A DNA stretch of 64,000 nucleotides, taken from contig JAZGTH010000002.1 in the NCBI GenBank assembly GCA_036877525.1, forward strand, positions 10,214,501-10,278,500, given 5' to 3'. This document shows, one piece after another, positions 11,591-22,800 of this stretch; the stretch's first letter is position 1, and every line of letters begins with the position of its first letter. The DNA comes from Chromobotia macracanthus. Lineage: Eukaryota > Chordata > Actinopteri > Cypriniformes > Botiidae. The notes below the pieces were generated by a model. It saw only the letters and a program-made list of their open reading frames with translations. It was not told the DNA's origin and did no database searches. Both the position numbers and the translations under genes were made by a program.

Positions 11591-14500
11591 ATGGACTCCT
11601 TTGGAAGGCAGGAGTTTCTGCAGGCTCTAGTCGAGGGCTGCGTGCTGCCCACTGCCCAGCAGGGTGTCGAGCAGGTTTGGCAGCTCCTGCTGGTGTGTCT
11701 GCTGTGTCGGGTCATCTGTAGACTAGGTGAGTCCGTCATGCTCACCCGGGGCACAACTTCAGACCTATAACATCTGTCACCCTGGCCCAGCAATCCCCCA
11801 AATGACAGGACCACTGTTTGCACACAGTCAGTGTTTTCACAGCCCCTTTGGGTTTAAAAGGCTTACACACACACACACACACAATCCTTGTATCTCACTC
11901 ATGTGCTGTTTGATATGGGTGAGTTTTGAACTTTCATAGTGTTTCCTTGATGATATAAATGTTCCAGTAACCTTTTCACATTCTGCTACCATGGAAGTTT
12001 CTTGTGCTAAATGGAAGAAGGGCAAAACTATCCACTTAACTGAACTCATGGCCCACATTGTGCTTTAATGACTAAATCGGTGCGTTTTGTTGGTTGTGTT
12101 TCATTGATGTGTTTACCAGCAAAATCATTTGATTGTGATCTATTTTAAACTCATATTTCTGAAATGGCCATCTGTTGAGTCTAAGTGAGGCGGTCTAATG
12201 CTGTGTCTCTCTTTGACAGGTGTCTCATCTCATGTGAAGCATGCTAGTTTGCTGGCAGGTGGCCTGTACGTGCTGTACGTGTTCTTTGAGTTTCACATGA
12301 TGTGGGTGATCATCCTGAGCCTCCTGTGCTACCTCATCCTGCTCCTCAGCATAAACTCCAGCAGAAAAGGGGTCTTCCTCTCCCTCGTCATCCTCATTTA
12401 TATGCTGATGGGGTCTGTCCTCCACTGCCTGTCATTAAACAACCACACAGATAAGATCTACTGAATGATAAGATCTATAGATCTACTGAATGTACAAAAC
12501 CAAAATGGAATGTTACCTTAGTACATACCTACCTTGTACAATACGTTTTATCTAAAGTAACAGTACATTCATGATATACATTTGATCACTACATGTGTCC
12601 ACCAGGAGTCGAACCCATGACCTTGATGTTGCAAGTTCTGTTTTACCAGTTAATCTTGAACGTTATTTACGATTTATGAAACATTACTGTGTATAATAAC
12701 TTTACATTTTTGTTCATTTTCATTGTAGGGAGTTGCACATGATAGATGCAGCCACCTGGCATAAGATGAGAGGTAAGTCAGTGTTTGTTTTTGTATGTTG
12801 TATTATTTTTCTGTAAGTTTGACTTGTTCTGAGTTTCCCTAAAGGCATCATTTACATGTCCATCTCTCCCTGCCTGTGTTGGATGTGTTCAGGCTCTCAG
12901 ATGGTGGTGGCCATGAAGGCCATCTCTCTGGCCTTTGACCTCGATCGAGGAGCTGTGTCCTCTTTTCCCTCCCCACTGGAGTTCATGGGATACCTCTGCT
13001 TTGTGGGAACCGTCATTTTTGGACCATGGATCAGTTTCGGCAGTTATTTAGATGCAATTGATGGGCGGAAAATGGTAAGTAACATTATAATTGTCAGCTT
13101 GGATGATTTTGTCACGTTCAAAGATTTGTTCGACCATAAATTTCAAGCTAAGCTAAAGAACAGATTGACTGCTTTTAACAAAATAAAATTTTAAAAACAT
13201 AAAAATGTAATAAATGTGACATTCTATTATGTTTTAAATGTCAGTCCCTGACCCCATTTGTAAACCCCCAGGGGTTGGAATCTCCTACTCTGTCCTCCAA
13301 ACTCACACACACAGAAACTGACATTAAAATAAATTAAATGTGGTCTTTTTTATGCTTAATGTTAAATGGAAAAATAATTGTTTTATTTGATGAAGCGAAG
13401 ATAAGCTTTATTTGTGCCAGACACGTTTTCTGTTAGCTTTTTATTAAATCTGTCTTATTCTTCCCCGCAGAATGTTGCCTGGTTTGGAAAGATTGCTTTG
13501 AGCTTTTTGAAGAGCCAAATTTGCCTGGTTATTTCCAACTGTATTGCTCCTTATCTTTTCCCATACTTCATTCCCATTTATGGAGACGGACTTCCTCGTA
13601 GGTAAGCTACATCCACACCTCCCCCCGGCTGTTTTTGTTTGAATACAAAATGAATAGTCTGAATTTTTATTTCATTTTTCTAAGATGATTTTACTGGCCC
13701 ACAGGTGGCTTCATGCTTATGAAAACGCAGTGTCCTTCCACTTCAGTAATTATTTCGTTAGCTATTTGAGTGAAACGACCACTGTGATGGCTGGAGCCGG
13801 ATTCTCTGAGCAGAAAGACAACCTCAAATGGTCAGTCATATGTACCCATGCTTTTCCTCTCACCCGCTCTTGCTTAAACCTTCTTTGTACATCAGCAGAG
13901 TTATTGACACCGACATTTTGTCATTTAAAGGGATATTACAGTAGCTAAACCTATGAATGTGGAGTTGCCGAGGTCCATGGTCGAAGTTGTTACTTCTTGG
14001 AATCTACCCATGTCTAAGTGGCTGAACGCATGTATGTGTCTTTATACATGCTGAATGTTTTATGTATGCATATTTGTTACGTATTCATATGAAAACGTTT
14101 TTTGTACACAGATGTGTTTAAAAGCGCACTCAAGCTTGGCACATTTCCTGCCATCTTGGTGACCTACACAGCCAGTGCATTGTTACATGTAAGTATGATT
14201 TTTAGTTCTAGTTATTAACAGTTTATTGATGGGAGAAGCTTACTGGAACACAATCAAGTTCATCATCTGTTTAAACAGATTTTGATTGCGTAAGGGTAAA
14301 GAAAAACACCTGAACCAGAAACCTGTTTCCCTCTAACATGACAGTTTGGATAAAGATGGTTTCTTATCTCAGAACACCTTGACCAGGTGGTGATCATAGA
14401 TCATTTAATTACAGCTGCCTATGTTGGTCTGTGTAACTGTAGTTTTGCCGCCTGTAAGATTGTGACATGGTGTGCAATAAAGATAATTGGTGTAGTATTT

Positions 14501-15787
14501 CTACATAGCATTACTAGTTTGGCTTTAGGAAAATTTAATTGTTGATTGTATTGCAGTCTTCTGACATTAGAACTTAATGCAACAAAATGTAAATCAGAGA
14601 GCTATAATATTTTTTTCTAAAACTTGTAGTTGTGTGGAGACCTCTGCTGGTTGATATAGGACATTGTAGTTTTCAGAGCTGATTCTTCACTTATTTTTTA
14701 TTTTGTATTTATTTATTATGTTTTTATTTTATTTTTGTTATAATCATGAATTCTAACCACAGACTGTGGTGTTTGACAGGGTCTCAGCTTCCATCTGGGG
14801 GCAGTGCTGTTGTCATTGGGTTTCATCACTTATGTTGAACATGGTAAACTATGTTTTACATTCATGCAGGTATCCAGAAATTTCAGATTCAATAATTCAA
14901 TGTCAAAAAAGTCATGTATACATGCATTCAGCATGGAACTTGTTTCTATGGCGATTGAAAGTTTTTTCCCATATTTTCTTCTTCCTTTACTCCTTCATTT
15001 ATGCTTTACCTGTCACTTTTCTGGTTATTGAATTCTAACATCTGTATGGTGGAATTGCCAATTGTCACTTTACTAGTCTGTCCAACAACTGACTGAATAT
15101 TGACAGAACCATCTTTCTTTCTCCCAGTTTTGAGAAAGCGATTGGCGGCTATTTTCAGTGCCTGTATACTGTCAAAGCGCTGTCCCAGTGACTGCCATCA
15201 CCAAAATAAGAAGGTGATCTGTAGTTTTGCCTTTTATTTGTGGTAGATGTGATTGCATAATATTACGTTTTAAAGAAGTATGAGACCTCTAATGTATCCT
15301 TTAAATTTTGTTCTGGAGTGATATGTATACACTGAGGGCCTCTTTATCTTTCTCACTGTAGACTGTGTGGGTGTATGGTGTTAACTTGCTCTTCAGTGTT
15401 CTGTCAATATTCCACCTGACGTATCTGGGCTCACTGTTCGACTCTGAAATGGACGACATGAATGCTGAGGAGGTGCTGAGCATTTTCCTGAAATTTCTTT
15501 TGTCATTTAGCATGAGAAACTAACCGAACGCATTAAAGTTTGTTTTATTTTGTCTAAAGATGCTGACAGTACATCTTATATTTTATATGTGCCTTTAAGC
15601 TGATTAGGAAAAAGTTTATTACTAAAAATGTATTTAACTCAGTTACTTTGAGTTGCTGTATCACAGAGTTTGTTTTTTCTCCATTCAGGGTTACATGGAC
15701 AGTCACACCATTCAGAAATGGTCGGAGCTAAACTGGGCTAGTCATTGGGTGATGTTTGGCTGTTTTGTATTTTATTGGCTCATTTAA
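11591..15787 (+). CDS. porcn: Protein-serine O-palmitoleoyltransferase porcupine
   Basis: Porcupine is the ER-membrane MBOAT enzyme that attaches palmitoleate to Wnt proteins, which they need for secretion and receptor binding. Twelve coding exons join in phase: 11591-11726, 12220-12412, 12729-12772, 12893-13074, 13471-13601, 13705-13830, 13931-14031, 14112-14188, 14780-14843, 15128-15213, 15362-15472, 15689-15787. They total 1350 nt, or 449 aa against about 460 in human. The product starts MDSFGRQEF. Recognisable blocks include LPTAQQGVEQ, WHKMRG, FGPWISFGSY, PYLFPYFIP and AYENAVSFHFSNYFVSYLSE. The MBOAT signature WLNAYVFKSALKLG leads to SALLHG with Asn303 and the presumed catalytic His330. 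The C-terminal block is KWSELNWASHWVMFG. The ATG exon probably begins at 11553, after TCTGCAG. An AATAAA lies at 16298. The exon 2 donor is GTCTGT, weaker than the others. Teleosts can carry porcn and a paralogue porcnl; I cannot separate these without a tree. Confidence 0.93.
12590..12665 (-). repeat. tRNA-derived SINE relic in porcn intron 2
   Basis: Read on the minus strand, it contains GGTTCGACTCC, a perfect RNA polymerase III box B, preceded by a degenerate box A-like AACTGGTAAAACAG. Spacing resembles a tRNA head. No tRNA cloverleaf survives, so this is SINE debris rather than a tRNA gene. Confidence 0.55.
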
Positions 15788-16753
15788 AGAGCACGCTATG
15801 GTATTGACCAATCAGAGGACCACTGTTATTAAACTTGAAAGATGTGGATGCTTTTAGCTGCTAAGATGCCATGGTTTGCAGTTGTTAGCACAACAGCCAG
15901 AGGTACTACATTCACCTTTCTGTCCTTCACCTGGAAAAGATAAAGTGCCTTGTTATAAATCATGTTGTTACGGGAAACGTGTTGTCAATAATGTGTCATA
16001 ATCTTCTTTATATTTTCATTTAGAGTAGGAACCATTTTGGATTAAGCAAAAAGATATTCATGTGCTATATTCATGTGCAAAGTACACTATTATGTGTCAT
16101 AAGTGTATACATTAAATGCTAAGTATATTTCTTTTTATTTGTTGTTCCCCTTGTCTAGCTTCAGGTTTAGAAATTAGTAAACAGATTGAGTCTGACTTTG
16201 TCATTGAATTCATGTATTGAGCCTGTAAACGCTCATATTTTTTCATACACACTCAAAATGTGTAGATTATGTCTGACAATACTATTTATTATTTTCAAAT
16301 AAACTTGTCACCATGCCTACTTTCCATGTTTTATGCCTGCTTTTAAAGCCATTTAGCTGTTCTGATGTTTTGCCCGTTTGGACAAGGTCATTTCATTAAT
16401 TGCAGTGAAATACCTGAATCAACCTGAATTAAAGTACTTTAATCTCGGTCACTTTGTCCTTTATCATGCAGTGTATGCTTTTTATCCAAAGTGATTATCA
16501 CTCGTGGTGATAAAGCAACCTTTACAAAATGCAATGCGGTGTTAAGTATTACTTAAAACATTTCCATGCGGTACCATGCTCAGAAAATGTGTGGCTTTTG
16601 TATCATTTCCATCACAGTTAAAAACCACCGAACAAAATATCTGACAGCATCCCAAATGTGACCTCTAACCCAGTGTAGCCACAGCTCGCGCTGCACCGTG
16701 AAATATCGCGATAATTCGCACAGCTCCTCACTACGTAATGTGCCGTGCTGCTT
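15788..16753. other. porcn 3' UTR and porcn-csde1 intergenic gap
   Basis: The porcn 3' UTR likely runs to just past the AATAAA at 16298-16303. The following 450 bases lead into a CpG-containing segment (16678-16760) that should be the csde1 promoter. No other gene is seen. Human CSDE1 has NRAS immediately upstream; here porcn occupies that place. Confidence 0.6.
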
Positions 16754-16789
16754 ATGGCGGCGCTGGTGACAGTGCTGAAAGCTGTTGGG
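16754..16789 (+). CDS. csde1: Candidate upstream first exon of csde1 (in-frame ATG)
   Basis: ATGGCGGCGCTGG opens a 12-codon frame (MAALVTVLKAVG) ending at a consensus GTGAGT donor. The exon sits in the CpG-rich patch that begins the csde1 locus. It ends in phase 0 and could splice in frame to the exon at 21862, or to one at 19.7 kb if that has a suitable acceptor. AAnATGGCGGC is also the YY1 motif common near housekeeping-gene start sites, so this may be a noncoding leader with a chance ATG. If the candidate exon at 18497-19213 is included, the frame is likely broken. Confidence 0.4.
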
Positions 16790-18496
16790 GTGAGTTTTTC
16801 CTCTACATTTATCGATGTTACACGCGTTTCACTTTGTTATCTGGGCGTTTGATGTTTTGATATTTCGATGTTTTGGCCGGTGTGTAGAAAACTCCTGTGT
16901 GCTTTAAACGGTTAACGGGCTAGGGTGGGGACAGCGTTTCCTCTGCGTGCGCTGTAGCTGGTTAGCGTGTTAGCCAGTGTGCTTCAGGCACAGTTACTGG
17001 ATTTGACGCGTACTGAATATAAACCACCAAACCCATATTTAGATGCGTTTCAGCCTCCCGTCCTGGTAGTCGTTTTAAAGGTGAATCACTTATTTAGAAA
17101 CGAACCAAAGGGCGTCGCGCTCGGAACTCCAGCGCAGCGGCGGCCCAGCGTGACCCGACAGCAACCGTGTGTCTTTTGTTGTCTGGCTGAGTGGTTATTT
17201 TAAGCCCGACCGCATCAGAATCTGTCCAGTTTCACGGACACGCACTCACCAGACTTGAATACAGTGAAATGTCGTGTCTCAAACCGTGAACCGAAGTTAA
17301 TTCACGTGACTTGCTTGCATTCGTTCATGATTCAGACGAGAAAGTCAATCATTCTCTCGTTTGGATTTGAAACGCACGATTTCTGTTTTTTTAAGGTGGG
17401 CTTAGACGTCGTCACGTGTGGTAAGAATGAATTAGTTAATCCACACTCTTGGTAAAAGTTAAACACTGTTTAACTTGTACTGTGTAACAGAGCCGTCTTC
17501 TCAGAAATGACATTGCCAGTGATGTTTTTTTTCCTCTGGATGAACTCCAGATGGATTCACTGCCAGCTGTTGCTGAAGAGCTGTTGCGTCACTGCGTTTC
17601 TTGTCCTCTTTGTGTATTGCAAAAAGTCTCTGGGAGCTTTTAACCAACATTTTACGCTCGTTTGAGTTAATAAACGCTAAACGTTTCTGATTTCTGTATT
17701 TGCGCACAGCTGAGCGTCACGCGCGCGGCGGAGTGCGGCCACGTCACGCGCACCGTTACAATAAACTTCAAGTAGATTAAAAAACAATTTACTTTACATT
17801 TATTTACTTTTTTTTCATTTATAAGATGCGTTTTATCGTTATCCCAATGCACTCCCTAGTTGAGTCTGTAATTGTCTGTGCATTATTGGTTTTATTCAAA
17901 ACGTTTGTAAAACAGTCACACATATAAGGTGACTGCGTACACAGTCGGTGTATAACGATGCTTATTTCGCATTGCTTTTATGGCTTAGAATCGTGGGCAC
18001 AATTTGACTTCATTTCGCATGCTAAATAACATGTTCTCTCTCCCTCCATCCTGTATTTAATCTATTAAAACAAGTAATTGAACTGGCCTATATACCAAGC
18101 TCTTACATCCATGTTTAAGATCATGTGTAGTAGAGCGGGGAGAACTGAATGGTTGGCATGCTGGATATCTGCAGTTGTTGACTGCTTGAATATTATGTAT
18201 TCCATAAATACATTACTGCTGGTTCTTGCTCGAGACTTGTTGATCCTCATGCTTGTGTATGTTCGGTCAGCTGCCTGTACCGAGGAAGCTTTATTTTTAG
18301 GCATGTGTATCAACAGGAGAGCAACATTGAGTTTTAACCTACATAAAGGAGAGTACATTATCCCATGGATATCCCAAAATATCACAATACTTAACGTTGT
18401 TCTGATCCACCCATACTTAAGACTAGATGTGTATTTATTATGGAATTGATCTGTGATCTGATGCGTGTGTTTGTTTGTGTTGTCTACCCCAAACAG

Positions 18497-19213
18497 TATG
18501 AAGTGAACCAGATTTGATTTTTGTACCATCTGAAACCTACTTCAAGTTCAGATCATCGATCGGTCAGAAGAAACGTCAAACGAAATTAACAAACATCCCC
18601 AAAACGACACAACGGTACATCAACTTTAAAGACGAGACAAAGAACTGCACTGCTGCAAAGCGGAAACCTAAAGCAACACAAAACAACCAAACGAGCAAAC
18701 CAAAGATTTAAGAAACGGAACCAGGCCGCAACGAGCGAAGCAACCAACCATCAACGCCAACGGCAAAGGCGAGACCTGATCTGAGACAAGAAGTTTGTGC
18801 CTACTCAACAGCTTTGATAAAGCACACGTCCCAACGCTGCACCAAGCCCTCCTCATCCTCCCCGCACCTCTTCCTCCTCTGGGGTGCGGAGAGGGCTGCT
18901 GTCTGCTAGTCTTTTATCATTTTTGACCTTTTCTTTTTGTCAGCAGACCGATTCCCCTCCCTCCCTGATTTTTTTTTTTCCCCACATTTTTGTTTCCGTT
19001 CACTTTTCCAAAAGCAGTGTTCCTACACCTGCATTTGCCTTGCATTCAAATATTTTTTTATCCTTATTTTGAAACTGTTGTAATTAGAAAGTGTGCCAGA
19101 AAGCCGACGCTTAAAGGTGTGTGTGTGTGTGCGCGCGTGAGCGGAGTGTAACGCATCATTTAAGTGATTTGATTGGTCCAAATCATTACAGCCTTCCAGG
19201 ACAACAGAACAAG
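18497..19213 (+). other. csde1: Candidate long csde1 5' UTR exon with polypyrimidine tract
   Basis: The segment is bounded by a plausible acceptor (CCCCAAACAG) and a strong donor (AACAAG/GTAAGC). Its composition is unlike the flanks: A/C-rich and purine-rich from about 18540 to 18720, then strongly pyrimidine-rich from about 18838 to 19020 with runs of C and T. Human UNR mRNA is known to have a 5' UTR internal ribosome entry site containing a polypyrimidine tract bound by PTB and by UNR itself. This arrangement is reminiscent, but exon status and function are inference. Confidence 0.4.
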
Positions 19214-19721
19214 GTAAGCTGTGACACACACAACCTTCTTCCATCCTTTTTGTTGTTTCTGTTTAGCCAACAAGTAGTTCACTACAAGTTCACTATGACT
19301 CATATTTTGTTGAGAAATGACTCTATGAACAAATAATCCAATTTTAATCCAGTAAAGTCTCTGCGATGCTCTAGATGCGTGTCTTGAGAGGAAGAGGTCA
19401 TCAGTACCTGGCTTAAGCTCTGTTGAGAAGAATATTTCGTACGTTTTAGACTTGCATGTCATCTGTAGGGTCCCCACCCTAACACAAGGCCCACCGCCCT
19501 TATTGTGCTGCTTTGTTCACTGGCTGTTGTTATTGCCTCTCCCACAGTTTTTCACCCCCTTCCCTCCTTTCTCCACCTTGCAGAAATCCAGAGGTGTTTT
19601 GTTTGGTGTGTAACGAAAAGGAGAGGGCGGCGAAGCTCTGTGAAAAATCTAGCCCCCGAAAACGTGCGTAATCCGATCAGTCCCACGTGTAGTAGATTTG
19701 GCCACTGTTTATGGGAGAATT

Positions 19722-19847
19722 ATGGGTAGTCCTTGGAAAGGTTTTGTCGAGTTTACCTTGCCGGCGTCGCCACCTGCAGCGTTCGTTAGTGCTGACCTGA
19801 ACAGCACCTCGCCCGTCGGGCTCAGCCTGTCACCCTACGGCCGATCC
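19722..19847 (+). CDS. csde1: csde1 alternative N-terminal exon
   Basis: The exon encodes 42 residues beginning MGSPWKGFVEF and ending LSLSPYGRS, followed by a GTAAGT donor in phase 0. It splices directly onto the MSFDPSLL exon at 21862. I recall a human CSDE1 isoform with essentially the same N-terminal extension, so this is a deeply conserved alternative start, not chance coding. The frame stays open upstream of the ATG for at least ten codons. The upstream limit of the exon was not determined. Confidence 0.8.
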
Positions 19848-22800
19848 GTAAGTGCTCCACCCCACCCCGTATCTCCCACCTCTCGCTCCTCTCTGCGCTG
19901 TTCCTTTACTCCATCATCATGATCAGCAGGCTTAGAGGCTGGCCTCGATCACTCACCATAGACACAGAACGAGAGGAGGCAGGGGAGGAACAGTGATGTT
20001 GCCATTGGGGGACTAATATAGTGACTTTAAAGCTGGTTTCTGATGGATGTTTAAAAGTTAAAGTGGTTGAATCCTTCGTTTACCGATTTTCAGTCCCCTT
20101 TTCTGTGTTTTCTTTTCATCATTATTTTAAGTGACAATGGGTGAATCTGAATTGGTCCGCTAGATGTGATCAAGTGTGTCCCACCTGAACTGTGTCTGAA
20201 TGAATCTAAAGCATTTATGGGTGTGAAAGTCCCAGTTGCCACACAATGGCCTAGTGGTCGAGGCTGGTCGGGTCTGTTTCATCTAACCATTTGCTGTTAA
20301 CGTGTAGTCATGCCATTTCTAGTTGCTTCATGAAACTAACACATCATTCTGATTTTCTTCGAGCATGTCTCCTAGCAGTGAATCAGAATTAAAGTCTGTT
20401 CACACCTAGAGCGCAGTGACAACTGTTCAAATCACGTCTGTTTGTACCAGAAGTGTTCACACTGTGTGCAGTTCAAGTGTTTGTCGTCTCTGAAGATATT
20501 CACATACCTGAATGAAAGTAAAATGAGCTATAAACATTTATTGGGTACAGATTTCATGTGTCTTTGTAACCTTTTCAAATATGAAAAAAAAATTCAAGTA
20601 ACTGATACGTTGTCATTATTCTGGAACAAAGCAGTGAACATTGTAATGTATCACATAGGAAAGATAATATCGGTCCACTTTTAATAATACCAGTTCAGCT
20701 ATCATAAGGAATGTGGAAATTATAGCAACGCAATCCCACGTTGTCCACAAGTACATTTTTTTCATTTAGCAGTCCCTTTTGTCCTGCTTCAGCCTTGCTT
20801 TGTTTGGAATATGACTTTTTTTCCCCAACTACCCCCACCTCAAGCAAAGGAACCAAGCTTATTGCTGTGTTCCTTCTAACCCCATGTAGGCAATCCTGGA
20901 GGTGTGATGGCCTCCTTGACACCTTCCATTCTAGCCCTGAGATTCACAGAGAATTGAACTCCAGTATAGTCTGCTCTGCTCTTCATGCTTTTGTAAAAGA
21001 AATATAACACCCCCACCCCCCTTATCCCCCAGTGTCCCACCACCCCCTACTCTCATCTGAAGATGGAGGTCTCTGATGCCCAGGTTGCTGCCCCCTCCAC
21101 CTCAAGCCAGCCAATCCCTCGCTCTGCCTTCAGTCTCGTGTCATACCCCCCGTGCAACAGGGGGCAAAAAACAAAAGAGAACACCCCTATATCAGCGATC
21201 TGTAAGTGGGCATGATGGGGCAGTGTGTGCCCCAGTCCCTTTGAGCTACTGTGTGCAAATCTAACACCCCTGTGAGCAAAGAACACCTGACACTGTAACA
21301 GCATGATCTGTAGGTTTGAGATTAGGACCACATGCCTGCTGACTCTTCCCTCACACTTCACTTGACAATCAAGTTGCCCACAGAAATATCTTGTTGTAAC
21401 CAAGAATGTGATGGATGCTGTGTTTGTGTGATTGCTAATATGTGATTGGTTGTGTAACCTTTAAATGTGTGAACGTAATTTCTGAGTTTAATGTGAAATT
21501 GGCGCAAGTTGTATTGCGTGACGTGCTTTTAGTATTGTGCAGGTGTGTCAGATGTAATGACTTCAAACTTTGACTTCACGCTTTGTCAAATAGGCCTTAT
21601 CATACCAAACATACACTGTAAACCATTCGGATGTCTGTTGAACTACATGTCTGAAACTGTTTACTACTTTTAGTATTTTCATAGTTGCAAAAATGTCCAG
21701 TATGTTTTTGCAAATATCCAAGTTTTTAAAATTTCCAGTTTCATCCCATTTCACCATTTCCACCCTTGTGTTCTTAACATCTGTGGAGGAACAGTTGGAT
21801 CTGTGTCAAGAACTATGTTTGATGAATGCAGTTTTAAATCATCTTACTGCTTTCCTCACAGATGAGTTTTGATCCGAGTCTGCTGCATAATAATGGCCAT
21901 GGTGGCTTTGCCAATGGGACCGGCATGAGCATTCGGGAGACGGGCGTGGTCGAGAAGCTTCTGGCATCGTATGGCTTCATTCAGTGCTCTGAGAGACAGG
22001 CCCGCCTCTTTTTCCACTGCTCTCAGTTCAACGGCAACCTGCAGGAGCTTAAAATTGGAGGTAGGAGCAGCAACAGAGAAACACATGGTCTCAAAAATGA
22101 AAGAGATTTGTGTATTGCAGTATATTCTTAATGCCTAACATGTTAATGGAGTTGTGTATTACTGCCCCTTTTCAGATGATGTGGAGTTTGAGGTGTCGTC
22201 TGATAGACGCACCGGCAAACCAATCGCAGTGAAGCTGGTAAAAATCAAGGCAGAAATGTTGCCAGAAGAGCGAATCTCTGGGCAGGTGGGGCCTGACTTG
22301 CACGCCTCTCCTTTAAATGTGCTGCATGGTTATATTCATCCAGTTAAGGAACACATTTTACTTTTGTGTTTTTATCGTCTTTGTCCCATTAATGTCAGTC
22401 GTTGTTGGGGTTTCAAGCTCATTTTTAATCCATACTGACCTGGAAGCAAAAAACACTTCATTATAAAGCTCCCAATTTAAATAATGACAGCAGTACTAAT
22501 TTGCTGTGCTCTTTAACTGACCTGATGCGACCTAATACTGTTTTTGTGGGTTCACAATGAGCTTGGTTGTTTTGTGTTTCGTTGTTGTGTTGGGGGGGAC
22601 TTATTATCTTTATTAATTATGCAGTGATGACAAAAGGAAATATCAATTTATTCCCAGTGTTTAATTCTGCCAAATATGCTTTGATGAAGAGAAAATTTAA
22701 GACTGGTTTCTTGAACAAGTCCTTGTGTTCAAGTTCTTGTATACAAGTCTTAAATCAAGATTTTTAAAATTAGACATGGTGTTAAAGATAGGGTAGGCAA

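Noticed and set aside
12220..12425. Acidic minus-strand frame opposite porcn exon 2
   Set aside because: It is the antisense shadow of a hydrophobic membrane-helix exon.
18065..18529. Long frames on both strands upstream of csde1
   Set aside because: Mutually antisense, no homology; lies in the probable csde1 leader intron.
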